Source of the DNA: Isoetes taiwanensis
Lineage: Eukaryota; Streptophyta; Lycopodiopsida; Isoetales; Isoetaceae
Length of the DNA: 64,000 nt
Direction: 5' to 3'
Assembly: GCA_021234155.1 (NCBI GenBank)
Contig: JAJEKV010000910.1
Coordinates: 1 to 64,000 of the forward strand
Under the pieces are notes generated by a model. The model worked only from the letters and a program-made list of their open reading frames with translations. It was not told the DNA's origin and searched no databases. Below, piece after piece: positions 44,685 to 56,172 of this stretch (its first letter is position 1; every line of letters begins with the position of its first letter). The translations under genes were made by a program, and so were the position numbers.

Positions 44685-46149
44685 CTTTCAGAATCTTAAG
44701 AGTTCAAGGAATTGAACTGTTGGGCATAAGTTGAAACTTACAAATGATAAGCCAACAACAATCGAGTTGTCTTACATGGCAAAGTGAGACCTCTATTCTT
44801 CCCTTTATGTTGGTATGGGATATTTTTGTGCCATGTTATTCCATCCAAGACTTTAGAGTTTGCTTTTATTGTTTAGCATAGTGCCCATGCCAATTTGGTT
44901 GGTTTTGTTCCAAGAAGTATATTGTGATTGTGTTCAAAGAATGTATTGATTTTGATAATGAAATGCATAATTTAGGGCAAAATGTGTTTAATGACATTAT
45001 TGTAGATATTATTAACCTATTACACGCCAGAGTGGCACCTGAAGCATAAAGGTCTTTTGAATTTAAAAAACATTAGTTTTGTATAGAAAAACGAAGTTTT
45101 CATTGTTGGGCTAAGTTTGGAATCAATGAACAAAGACTATTCATAATATACATGATGACATACATGCATTTGGCCCAGATAAGGACTTGTCTCCTAGGTT
45201 GGTTGGTGGATTTAGCCCGTAGTGTTTAAATGTATAAGGAGATATGTTGGTTCTTTTTGTCTTTAAAGAGTTTTTGTTGGCTAGTCCCAACATCATTTCC
45301 TTTCATTTAAAACTCATTTTGCTTCCTGACAATTTTCCATTTTTGAAGTTTGGGCTCAAAAAATGCTAATTTAAACTTCCCTTTTAGTTAACAATTGGAG
45401 GCATTGAATTTGTTGAACCCTTTTGATTGTAGTAATTGGTTTTTCAAAAAGATTGCATTTTCTACCCGACTAATTAATCATATACAATAGGAATAATTTC
45501 ATCTCCCAAATAGAATGAACAAAGGCATAAAATGAAAAAGGATGTAAACATTGCACCAATTTTGCTATGATTTCCACATCCTGCACTAATTTAGCAACTC
45601 AAAATTACAATGTCCATGAAGCTTTTGTGAGGAAGCCCTTGTTCCATCAAGCCCCGAACTGACATATTAGAGATTGTTTGTTAATGAATTCTCTGGAGAT
45701 CCATATAGAAAAATCTTTATCAATATTACACAATTTCTCAGTTGATATTATCCAGATTCAAATGATCAATGTCATCAAGCCATGGAAAAGAACAATATAG
45801 ATGGTTCATCAATCTTGAGAAATTGAAAAGGATGCCTTGGCGGACCCTAAGATGCCATAGAAACAATCACATGTGACAGGGTTGAAGATTATACCACAGA
45901 GAAAAATGAAAATCCAAACTTCTTCATCTTTGAAAGTCCGGGAACCAAAATAAGTCAGGAACACATATCTATAATCAACCGAAAATTTTCATTAATGGCA
46001 TGAAGTGAATTCAAGAATATTGGGATGGCTTCAAACAAATCGAGTGAATCTCAAAGAAAAATTTAAAATTGAGAACAAATTAGTGCTAGGGCAAGGTATT
46101 TTTCAACTTGATCCTTTTGGTCAAGTCCCATGATAATCATACGCTTATC
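44685..46149. other. AT-rich DNA without recognisable gene
   Basis: No open frame of note. About 85 bp at 45047-45132 recur in altered form at 47548-47638. Confidence 0.55.
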
Positions 46150-46346
46150 ATATCATAAAAATTGCGAATTAACATGTGAATGTTTAACAATGTAGCATTG
46201 GTGTGCCACTAATGGGGGACTATGCATAAACTCTAGAATATTGCACCATTTGGAAGAGTGGTGGGGATTTCCCAATGACAAACTCTAAATATTAATCGAA
46301 TGTTTCATGTCATTGGGACTATAAAATAATATGAACAAGCTCCTTT

Positions 46347-46430
46347 AGGTGGATGATAGGATTCGAACCTATATTGAGCAAACATGACATTTTATAGTCA
46401 AAACAAAACCACTCTACGGCACATTACAAT
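46347..46430 (-). pseudogene. tRNA-Ser remnant
   Basis: The T arm is perfect (ggattcgaacc on plus), but the anticodon arm is destroyed (gacattttatagtcaaaac) and the acceptor strands do not pair. Confidence 0.6.
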
Positions 46431-46707
46431 TGTTGGAATGCCGATACTTCTGACTGTCAGTGAGATATTTAGGAGGATAATCCCTTTGGCAAAATATTTA
46501 TTCTCGGTCATTCTGATATTTGCCGGTTGGAAGACAAACAAGCGCGTATCGGCTTTCTCACTTCTATGGTAAATTTCGACCATCTTCTCACCCGATGGCA
46601 TGGAATGTTTGCTTTCGGCAAACATTTGTCATTATACGCAATGACAAAAAGCAAAATCGAAATTTTAAGGCTCTTTATAAAACAAACTTTTAAGCAGTTG
46701 AACTTTT

Positions 46708-46780
46708 GCATCATTGGAAGAGAATGTCGAACTTCAGTTACCATGGCGGTGCCATTTATCTGCCCTAGACAAACCAATGC
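46708..46780 (-). pseudogene. tRNA-Gly remnant
   Basis: Outline only: catcattgg at one end, ccatggcgg in the anticodon region and gacaaaccaatgc at the other. No stem is intact. Confidence 0.5.
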
Positions 46781-47889
46781 AAAACCTAATACAAATGAAT
46801 ACCTTCTTAATTAACAAGCACTCTTTATACAACCAACAAAACATAATAGAATCTCATACTTCCGGTTCTCAAAAATATCTTGTTGGATTAGAGCCACTTT
46901 GCAATCAAACTTAAAATGGTTTCTTCTAATATTTCCAAACAATCCACTAAATTCCAAGGCATAAAAGCGACAAAGATTTGCTCAATAAACATGTTTTTCA
47001 AAGCTTGAAACACCTGATATGCATAAACATTTGAAAAGTAATGATAACATGTGAATGAGTAACAATGGACTTTTGTAAATAATGGGGATTAAACTCTAGT
47101 TTTGCCGATTGCTCGACTCTTAGTTTAGGAATTGAATTATTAAACTCCTAAATTTAATCGCAAAATAAGACAATGATGGGGACTATAAAATAGAGCAATG
47201 CGATGCCTAATGCGCTATTGATATATCGGAAACAGATCCAAATGAAAAACCCTATACCCTTACCCGGGATGTCATGCTAGTGCAACTCGCCCACAGCCCC
47301 TTTATTTTGGTACCTTTGCTAGATTTTGGTTTGTTTTTCCATCCAACCTTTAGCTCACGAACCCCTTTGTTTTAAAACCCTGCCCATCCACGATGTTGGT
47401 TTTATCAAGGTTCTTAATGGTGAAGTTGTGGACAAATGAATACCTTCTTAATTAACAAGCACATAAACCAATTCTGATCAAATGACAACTCTCGACATTA
47501 TTTCTCAAAAATTATCTTATTACATTGTAGTGGCATGCTAAGCATGGTTGGTCTTTTGAATTTAAAAACATTATTTTGTAAGGCATAAAACACAAGATTC
47601 ACTCATTGTTGGGCTAAGTTTGGAATCAATGAACAAAATGGGGATGTATACAGAATGTCTGCATGCATAGAACCTGAATGATGGTTCTTATTACTGGGGA
47701 TAAAGCCCAAGAACCAATTGTAAAGAAGTGATTTATGAAAGCAAGAAATTGAATTCTTCATGCCATCTTATATTATAAAGTTTTAGCGATGTCATGAATC
47801 AATCAAACCTTAATTGATGGTTGAGACTAATTGCATTCAAGACCGAGATTTATCACACGACTTCCCACCATCATGATTGGCCATGGTCT

Positions 47890-49890
47890 AATGTCTCAAG
47901 AGGAAAGGGAAAAGGAAAGGGAGGAGAAAAGGCAAAATGAAAGGCAAAAGGCATTGGTAAAAAGGGAAAGAAAGAAAGGGAAAAAGGAAAGGAAAAGAGC
48001 ACTAAAAAAGGGAAGGGAAAATAAAAGAAAAAATGACACTACAAAAATGAGAAGATGGAAAGGATGAGGATAGGAGTAAAAGGGAAGTTGAAAAGGGATG
48101 AGGAAAAGGGTAGAGAGGAGGGAAGGAAAAGGAAAAGGAAAAGAAAAGAAAAGGGGAAAAAAAGGAAAAGAAAGGGGAGGATTAGGGGAGCTAAAAGGAA
48201 CACGGGAAAGGGAAGAGGAAAAAGGTGGGGGAAAGGAGAAAAAATGAGGAGAAAAGGGCAAAGTGAAACGTAAAAAGGCACTCAGTAAAAGGGAAAAAGA
48301 AATGGCAAAAAAGCACAAAAAGAGAAAGGAAAAGAAAGGAGAAAAAGAAAGGAAAAAATTTCTCAAGACAAAAAGGAGAAGAGGGAAATGGTGAGGACAG
48401 GGAGTAAAAGGAAGGGAAAAGGGGATGAGGAAAATGGTAGAGAGAAGGAAGGGAAAAGGAAAAGAGAAAGGGGAGAGGAAAAGGGCAAAGAGAGGAGGAG
48501 GGAGGGAAAAAAGGACAAGGGGGGAAAGGGGAAGAGGAAAAAGTCTGAAAGGAGAAAAAAAAGGAAGGGAAAAAGGACACGAAACAAAAGGAAAGAGATA
48601 AAGGAGGGGAGAATGGATGGAAAGGGAAAAGGGAGGAGGGGCAAAAGGGGAAAAGGGCATGGGGAAAAGAGGAAGAGAAAGAAGGAGAGAAGCTAAAAAG
48701 GAAGAGAGAAAAGAGGGAGGAAATGGGAAAAGGAAAAGAAAAGAACAAAGATGGAAGAAAGGGAAAGAAAAAGACTACGAGAAAAGGGAAGAGGGAAAGG
48801 GTGGGCAAAAGTTAAGGAAGAAATGGCCTGTAAAAAGGGGGAAGAGAAATAAAGGGAATGGAAAAAGACATGAGAAAAAGGAAGGGAAAAGGTAAGGGAA
48901 AAGGAGGCTAAGAATGGGAAATGGAAGGAAAAAGGACACGAATAAAAGCGAAGAGAGAAAACCCCGGAGAGGAGGAAAAGGGAAGGGAAAAAGGCCATTA
49001 GTAAAAAAAAAAAGAAAAGACAAAGGAAAAGGGAAAAGGGAAAGGGAAGGTTTGGGGATGGAATGGGAGAAAAGAAAATAAAATAAAGTAAAAAAGGAAA
49101 AAGGGAATGTGAAAATGGAGGGAAAAGGGAAAGGGGAGATAGAAAAGGAAAAGCAAGGACGGGAAATGGAAAAGGCAAACGTGAAAAAGGGGAAACCAAA
49201 AATGGAAAAAGGCAAAAGGGAGGTAAAATGCAAAAATAGAAAGGGGAGGTGAAAAAAAAGGAAGAGCAAAATAGAAAAGAAAAAGAGAAGGAAAAAAAGG
49301 AAAAGGAAGGGAGGAGGGAAAATGTGAAGAAAGGGGGAAAAGAGGAGCGAAACAAAGCATCAAAAAAAAATAGAAGAGAAAAGGGACATGGTAAAAAAGG
49401 GAAGAGGGAAAGGGTGAGGAAAGGGGAAAAATAAGGAAAATGGACATGGAAAAAGGGAAAGGGAAAGATGGAAAAGAAAAAAGGAGGGGGGGAAGGAAAG
49501 AAAAAGGGCACTAGAAAGAAGGAAGACTAAGGGCTGGGGGCAAAGGAGGAAAAGGGAAGGGAAAAGGGGGAAAAGAAAAGGTAGGGAGAAGGAAGGAAAA
49601 AGGAAAGGAAAGGGAAAAGGGAAAGAAAAAAACTTAGAAAAAGGGCACGAGGAAAAGGGGAAGAGGGAAATTGGAAAAGAGAGGTGGGAAGGAGAGGGAA
49701 AGGAAAAGGGCAACCACAAATTGAGAAAAGGGAAGGGAAAATAGAAAAGGAAAAATGGGGAAGCAAAAAATGTAAAAGGGAAATAGGGAAATGGAATAAT
49801 GGAAAAAGAAAGGGGCAAAGGGAAAATAGAAAAAAAAAAAAATTAGTAGACAAAGGCAAAAGGAAAAGGGAAAAGTAAGGGGAAGTGCTA
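47890..49890. repeat. 2-kb polypurine tract (A/G on plus)
   Basis: Almost purely A and G, in words like aaaagggaaa. Interrupting words such as gggcacgagg (near 49644) are the reverse complement of those in the tract at 34.0-35.9 kb (cctcgtgccc). The two tracts are therefore one family in opposite orientation, about 12 kb apart. Long open frames on either strand here reflect base composition only. Confidence 0.9.
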
Positions 49891-51336
49891 AATGTGTTCG
49901 AATGCTCTTGCTTATCTAATTTTAAAAACATGAATCCATTTAACAATTGCTCCAAAGATATCATTCTACGCTTCTTAGCTATGTCCAAAGAATGTCGGGC
50001 AATTTTAACTAGTTCTTAATCAAGGTTGGCTTTGCTCCAAGTGGCAATCTTTCAAGAAGTTTATAGCCTCAACATGTTGTGGTAATAATCAACTCACATA
50101 AGATCCATGCCCGAAAACTTACCAATGTCTTGTGATATCCTCAAACACTTGATAAGGCTCACTGCAGAGGATGAATGTCTCTGGTACCTAGAACGAAAAT
50201 ATATGAAAAAATATATTCAAGGCCGTAACTGGGTGCTCCTATTCTTAGAAGTAGATGAGCATGTAACACATCCAAATAAGCAAAGTAATATAATCTATCA
50301 TACCAGAATAGCTCCGATGTGTCTTGCACATGCTGGATGTCCCTTTGAACAGAAATAGACATTTGTAAAATGAGCCCAAAGATGGCAAGTCAAGCAACCC
50401 GGCAATGGCGTTCCCCTAAGCGTGAGACTCTTGACGCCACATATATAGCTTAAAGAAAAGTGGCTATGGCCAAATCTCATCTTCCCCAACCCTCCTCCCT
50501 CATGCACTTTTGCTTCCTTATCTTAAAGTCTGATAAATATATTATGCTACACAGTCCTGTATATGCTATTCTCTCCAACTTCTAGCAGATCAGTATGGAT
50601 TTGCAATATTCCACCAAAAGAGAATATGCATTGCTTCTGGTTATAGAATTCCTTTACTCCGATATAATCTTTTGCGGTACCAAGAGCATCATGAAGGAGC
50701 CCATCGCATAGTTTGCTAAAAATTATGCGGTCCTCTAAAATCTTCGCACCAACCCAACAATGCTAGAATCGCTTTGAAAGCGATAGAAATGACGTGATTT
50801 TCAAGACAAACACACATGTTTGCTTCTTGAACTCGCAGATAATTGCAACCAGACTGCTTCTTCTTGTTCAACGTGGAGACTACTTCTTCTTGTTCACAGT
50901 AAAGCCCTTCGCTAAACCCTCCAGTTTAAGGCGCTTTTGTGAAGCAACGACTCCAAGGATTTCCCCATAGCTCACCGTAGGACGCCATATCCGAGCTCTA
51001 TAGATTGTAGCTAATATGCTTTGTTTCGACAAAGGCTGGTCTGGAGAGAAAGTATAGAGGCATATATCTTAAAACCTGTTGTGCAGCTATGGCCTCCAAA
51101 GCTTGAACAAAACTTCAACTGCTCCAACATCCTCAAGCTTAGCCTCCAGCCGAGGCACAGAGCTACAACCACGGCACAGAGGTAATACAGGCGATCCATG
51201 AGTGCTATTTCGGGGCCCTAATACTATCATCTGGACCGTTCAACTTCTAAATGAGATCCCAGCCGTCCGATTTAGGGGTCGGACGATCTTAGCCCTTCAA
51301 ATTAGGGCGTGGTCCATTACACAACATTATAATATA
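49891..51336. other. DNA without recognisable gene, ending in a Helitron-like 5' region
   Basis: Short frames such as 50107-50358 plus have no recognised domain. The last 110 bp contain cagccgtccgattta and a closing cattataatata, as in the 5' subterminal region of the neighbouring Helitron-like elements. Confidence 0.5.
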
Positions 51337-51532
51337 AAATATGAACAAGCTCCTACACGTGGATGATAGGATTCGAACCTATGCGAGCAAAGCCCACATG
51401 ATTTCTAGTCATGCCCAATAACCACTCTGGCACATCCACGTCAGCATGTGGAATACTTCCGATATTTCTTAGATCATTGAGATATTTAGGAGGATAGGAT
51501 TTGGCTAGTCATTTATTCTCTCTCATTCTCGA
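51337..51532 (-). repeat. Array block 3, partial unit
   Basis: About 196 bp of array in phase between two insertions, with very clean sequence. Confidence 0.95.
51358..51439 (-). tRNA. tRNA-Ser(AGA), block 3, intact
   Basis: 82 nt, same as the intact copies of block 1 in every arm. It survives between two insertions, 82 bp of spacer upstream and 22 bp downstream. Confidence 0.92.
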
Positions 51533-52173
51533 TAAAATGGTGAAAAAGCACGGGCATAATTTAGAACCCGTAGTTGTTGGGAACCCGAGAACCTATGCAT
51601 TTTCCTATAGTAAACTTCTAGGCCATTGAACTTTGCATTTGCATACAATAACTTCTAAGCCATTGAATAATTTTGAGAACCAGAGATTGCAAGTCGGGGG
51701 CCATTGGATCATTTTGGGAACCTCAGAGATTGCAAGTGACCATGTTTATGAGTTGTTGATGTTGTGTTTTAAATCTCATTAAGTCGCCTCTCATGTTGCT
51801 TATATATGAATGTGGATGTGTGGTCGCTATGATGTATTGTCGCTTGTATATGAATGTCGATGTGTGTTGTGGCTATGGATGCGCTGTAACGTAACCTTTG
51901 AAGGCATTGCATGATTATGTGTAACCTTAGACATTTTGTTCATTATGTGCTACACCTTTATCTATAGCTACCTCTAGAAGTACTTTGCTCCTTTGATTAG
52001 AGCTACCTTTAAAAATACTTGACATTTTAATTGTGTTTGCAAATAAATAATGAAACATGTGTTCGTCTTTTGACAATCAAATATGAAAGATGGGCTTAAT
52101 GGATTTTCTTCATATATGTATTTCATGTGTGCTAGTGTTAAATTTATGAAAAACTAAGTTCTTTTTTTAAGGC

Positions 52174-52440
52174 TGGCATAGAAGAATGTTAGTGGAATTT
52201 CAACATTAACTTATGTTCTTATGAGACATGGCATAGAAGAACGTTAGTGGAATTTCAACATTAAATCGTGTTCTCGTGTCCATCTCAACAACACAAAGAC
52301 TTCCATTGCAATATATATCAGATTAAAGAGGTCCATATCATCATAACACAACACTTCCTTTTACAATATATCTATATTGAACCATCTCAACAATACAAAG
52401 ACTTCCATTTTCCATTGCAATATATCTCAGATTAAAGAAC
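52174..52440. repeat. Local direct repeats inside the Helitron
   Basis: The word gttagtggaatttcaacatta occurs at about 52187 and 52233, and ccatctcaaca with acaaagacttccatt occurs at about 52279 and 52383. This looks like an internal partial duplication. Confidence 0.75.
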
Positions 52441-53488
52441 CCGACAAATCTTGGTAATGATATAATAGAGCTTTTGCATTTTTATTGCAAAGCTAGGGAT
52501 TAGTTTTAAAGAAATTATGATATCCTGGGGAATGGATAAACAATATTAGGATAAGAAAGAGTGGTAAAGTTCTCTATGTTGTATGGAAAAATAAAGCACT
52601 CCTTGAGAGAAGGTGATTATTGATGTTTATCTGGCTGCTGCACAATTTGTAACATAAACAAAATACAAAACCTACAAAGGGCAGATCTATCTCTTAGCTC
52701 GCCTTTGGGTATCACAAAAATCAAAAGAATGATACCAATTCAAATGCTAGGTACTATTTGCTGAAACTGACTGAAGGCTATAGCTGAAGGTGCAAAGTCC
52801 TACAGAGATTAGTTGTGTGCCATAGTCATGAACCAAGATTCTTTGACATCTTATGAAGGTACTCTACCATCTCATGAAGGAAGCTAAACACGAACCTACT
52901 CTAAAACCGCAAAGCAAATATCCAAAGGATCTCAATTATTCAAATGCATTGTTGCAAAATGCATTGCAAAACCCCATGTTATGGAAACCAAGGAATATCT
53001 CGAGAGCAATAAATCTGACTTTGCTTAGCATGACAATGGCTACAACCCTCCATTGTAGCTTATGCCTTCAAGACAATAAACAATATGATTTTTTTGCCCT
53101 AGCTAGCCTGTATAACACATTATCCAAACCTGCATTCTCAAACATTGCAAAGGCATTATGAAGGGGCTAGCTATTTGAACAAATTTAACAATCTAGAGAT
53201 TGGCAACACCTCTAAAAAAGATTTGGTATAGGATATAATAACTTCCAAAGAAAGGCAACACCTTGTGAATGTTGTGAATGTTTACAAAGAAAAAAATTTT
53301 GTAGTGACTTGTAAAATCCCCTTTAGAAGGACGGCTGATAAATCCATGGCAAACCCTTGTACTTTTAAATCAACAATGCCCCTGTTAGAAAAGAAAAGAA
53401 AAAAGGAATTTTGAAATGCGTAATGAAACTTATTGGTTGATATGGTAAGATGGACCAAACACTAACATCCATGTGAAGGAAGGGATGC

Positions 53489-53845
53489 TCAAAAGGATAA
53501 ATCCATCATTGGTCTTGCAAATGTGGTCTGTTGTTTGGTCTTGCAATTTGAATACAATTCTTCCACATGCCGTAGGTTTTCACAAAATTTTCTTCTTTTT
53601 TTGTTCCATGTACTTACAGACTTGAGCATTTCGCATGCATCACGTGATGAGGAGAGAAAAACTTGACCTCTTCCGTCCGTTTCTCGAAGTCTCCGATTCA
53701 AGTCTCCGATCCTTGTGGTCTTTCTAAGCTTGGAATCGATCTTAGTCCCTCACAAACTTAATCTCATAGCTTGTTGTTCTTCCCTAAGCTCCTTTCCGGA
53801 GCTTTGCACCTTTCCGATGCCCTTTCAAACTGCCTACATATAAAC
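53489..53845 (-). pseudogene. Captured coiled-coil exon fragment
   Basis: Reading minus, TATGTAG (3' splice form) is followed by FERASERCK and charged residues with frameshifts, then by SETSRNGREEVKFFS, ending before GTAAGTAC, a strong 5' splice form. An overlapping frame is open at 53489-53701. Composition is K/R/E-rich and coil-forming. Parent gene unknown. Its place inside a Helitron suggests a captured exon. Confidence 0.45.
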
Positions 53846-54395
53846 AAAATGCATTTCCAGGATTTCCAGGAAGCTTGACTATTCATAGCATAGATGCATT
53901 AGAAAACTTCAAAAACGTTAGAATACTTCAGGGCCTCGAGCTTCTTGGAAGAGATGGGAGAGTCTACGAAACCCATAACTTCACAGAAAATAAGCAGAGC
54001 TCTGCTCTTTTCGAAGCATGGGAGCTGCCGGTTCCATTGCCGCTTACCATTTTGGGCAAGCGCCTTGGGAAGGGACCAAGGAAGAGCAAACTGCAATGAT
54101 AAATTGGCCAAGGCGCTAGGGTTCGATGGTCTGCAAGGAAATCCAAAATTTTAAGTGAAATCTGGGCCGTCGAAAGTTTTAGGGTTTTATGCACGACATA
54201 CACTAAAACTTTATAATAAAGGATGTTTGATGGTTGGAGGTTGGAAGAGCAAGATTAGCTTCGATCTCATTTCTCACACTATGGTGCAATCGATTGCTCA
54301 GTTATCCTTATGTCATTATCAACATGGTTTAATGCATTAAATCTTCTTTTTGGCTCTTGCGCCAAGAACAAAATTAGAAGAGTTGAACCACAGGA

Positions 54396-54466
54396 TGCAT
54401 TGGTTGAGAATCGAATCGGGTCCCGAACTGTGGCAAGGTACTATTCTACCACTAGACCACCAATGC
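54396..54466 (-). tRNA. tRNA-Gly(GCC), block 4 copy 1
   Basis: 71 nt with anticodon GCC and intact acceptor and D arm. The anticodon stem has changes (gaactgtggcaagg on plus), and the T arm has one lost C. Confidence 0.7.
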
Positions 54467-54878
54467 ACAAGTAATACAAATGAATACCTTCTTAATTAAC
54501 AAGCACATACAACCAACTCAATCAAATGCATCTCATAATCCAGTTCTCAAAAAAATATCGTGGTCGTACAATAAGGTGCAGGAATGGTTGTTCTTCTAAT
54601 AAGTCCAAACAAACGATTATGCCAAGGCATAAAGCGACAAGATTTGCTCAATCACCATGTTCTTCCATGCTTGAACTTGATATCATAAAAAAAATGAAAG
54701 AATTAACATGTGAATGAGTAACAATGTAGAGCATTGGTGTGCCACTAATGGGGGCTATGCATAAACTCTAGAATATTGCGCAGGTGGAAGAGTGCGAGGG
54801 AATGAATGACAAACTCTAAATATTAATCGAATGGACGATGTGATAGGGACTATAAAATAATATGAACAAGCTCCTACA

Positions 54879-54956
54879 CGTGGATGATAGGATTCAACCT
54901 ATGAAAGCAAAGCCCACATGATTTCTAGTCATGCCCAATAACCACTGCACATCCAC
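54879..54956 (-). tRNA. tRNA-Ser(AGA), block 4, imperfect
   Basis: 78 nt. The AGA arm and acceptor are intact. The T loop is short by one base and the D arm lacks three. Confidence 0.65.
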
Positions 54957-55217
54957 GCCAAAGATGTGGAATACTTCCGGATACTTTTAGATCATTGAGA
55001 TATTTAGGAGGATAGGATTTGGCGAAAGTCATTTATTCTCTCTCATTCCGATGTTTTGATGGTTGGAAGAGCAAGATTAGCCCCCGATCTCATTTCTCAC
55101 CCTATGGTGCAATCGATTGCCCGCTTATCCTTATGTCATTATCAACATGGTTTAATGCATTAAATCTTCTTTTGGCTCTTGCGCCAAGAACAAAATTAGA
55201 AGAGTTGAACCACAAGA

Positions 55218-55280
55218 TGCAACGAATCGAACTTCAGTGCACTGCAAGGTGGTACTATTCTACCACTAGACCACCAATGC
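55218..55280 (-). pseudogene. tRNA-Gly, block 4 copy 2
   Basis: 63 nt. The 3' acceptor strand is missing, the T arm is damaged and the anticodon reads gcactgcaagg on plus. Confidence 0.6.
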
Positions 55281-55558
55281 ACAAGTAATACAAATGAATA
55301 CCGTTTTAATTAACAAGCACATACAACCAACTCAATCAAATGCATCTCATAATCAGTTCTCAAAAAAAATATCTTGGTCGCATAATAAGGTGCAGGAATG
55401 GTTGTTCTTCTAATATCCAAACAAACGATTATGCCAAGGCATAAAGCGACAAGATTTGCTCAATCACCGTGTTTTTCCATGCTTGAGCTTGATATCATAA
55501 AAAATTGAAAGAATTAACATGTGAATGAGTAACAATGTTGAGCATTCGCGGTGCCACT

Positions 55559-56172
55559 TGTTTAGGGTCCGGTTCGGGAACTCCTCGCAAGACACCGACC
55601 CTGGAGGACCCTTGGATCTAACAGAGAATCCGTGTTAGAATCGAGCTTGGGGGTTTGAACCCAGCATGCCAAGACTGTCTCCTTCAAAGCCACCCGCTCC
55701 TAAAGTCGCAGATACACGCACTGTATCGCACTCGCTCATACATCATTCATTTATTTATATTCTTATTAACCCGATATATCCACTTGTCAAATCGTGCATG
55801 CCCTTCATATAGAAAGTTTTCAACTTGCCTAAATAATAGGATGCCCCGCGTCTTATCTTCCAAATATGTTTGACTTTGACCGTTGACCACCAACCCAAAA
55901 CCCTAAGTGGCGGGCCGGGGGGTGTCGTGTGTTTCTAGCGAGCCCAAGAACATCAGGGTAGGGTGTGCCCGCCACCTTTGACTTTGACTTTGACTTTGAC
56001 TTTGACTTTGACTTTGACCCATCGCCACTGCTGCTCATAGGTCTTCCCCATTCAATCGCATTACTTTGAATAACATGACACCATTTAACAACTCTACTCC
56101 ATCGCTAACGCTTCATAGATTAGAATATCACATGACACATAATTTTGTCATTTCCAACAATCAGGGGGACTA
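55559..56172. other. LTR-like or other inserted DNA joining the array
   Basis: Sequence unrelated to the array starts TGTTTAGGG immediately after gtgccact. TG at an insertion edge suggests an LTR start, but I cannot find the matching CA end. The stretch contains the TTTGAC repeat and ends with a G-rich word (cagggggacta) directly before TGTCACGG. Confidence 0.4.
55975..56019. repeat. (CTTTGA)7 microsatellite
   Basis: Seven tandem hexamers. Each contains the TTGAC core known from WRKY-binding W boxes. One more copy lies near 55870. Confidence 0.95.

Larger units (their letters stand above)
46150..47500 (-). repeat. Badly degraded piece of the tRNA array
   Basis: About one and a half units in the right order. 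Well-kept words (such as taatgggg, aaactctaaatattaatcg and aaatgaataccttctt) alternate with bases unlike any other copy. The decay is patchy and not confined to CG and CNG words. Confidence 0.8.
44685..51336 (-). mobile_element. 6.65-kb insertion inside one array unit, probably Helitron-derived and composite
   Basis: The left flank ends gggactataaaat and the right flank resumes aatatgaacaagctcc. Together they rebuild the normal unit with no duplication. The right end (ggtcc..acacaacattataatata) matches the 5'-end type of the other Helitrons. The left has a gttgggcataagtt motif at 44734-44747 like their 3' subterminal word, but no clear CTAG. It encloses a degraded piece of array and the polypurine tract, so more than one event took place. 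Confidence 0.5.
51533..54223 (-). mobile_element. Non-autonomous Helitron with empty-site evidence
   Basis: The left flank ends cattctcga and the right flank starts tgtttgatggttgg. In uninterrupted units these join as cattctgatgtttgatgg, so 2.69 kb sit between A and T with no target duplication, the Helitron signature. On minus the element starts TCCTTTATTATAAAG, with ggccgtcg near the 5' end. At the other end, next to the flank, lies atggtg, a gap, then gcacgggcataat, which fits a damaged 3' hairpin. The expected CTAG reads taaa. No Rep/helicase is seen. It carries a coiled-coil exon fragment. Confidence 0.75.
54224..55558 (-). repeat. Array block 4, about 1.6 units
   Basis: It resumes in phase at tgtttgatgg with a 7-bp duplication (ggttgga) near the junction, and stops at 55558 where an LTR-like sequence begins. 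Confidence 0.93.

Noticed and set aside
45000-46149. Possible gene in the AT-rich DNA right of block 2
   Set aside because: No frame longer than a few dozen codons, and no splice-bounded coding stretch was convincing.
47896-49988. Long minus-strand ORFs (254, 205 and 272 codons) and K/E/R-rich plus ORFs
   Set aside because: They are composition effects of the A/G tract, mirror images of those at 34-36 kb.
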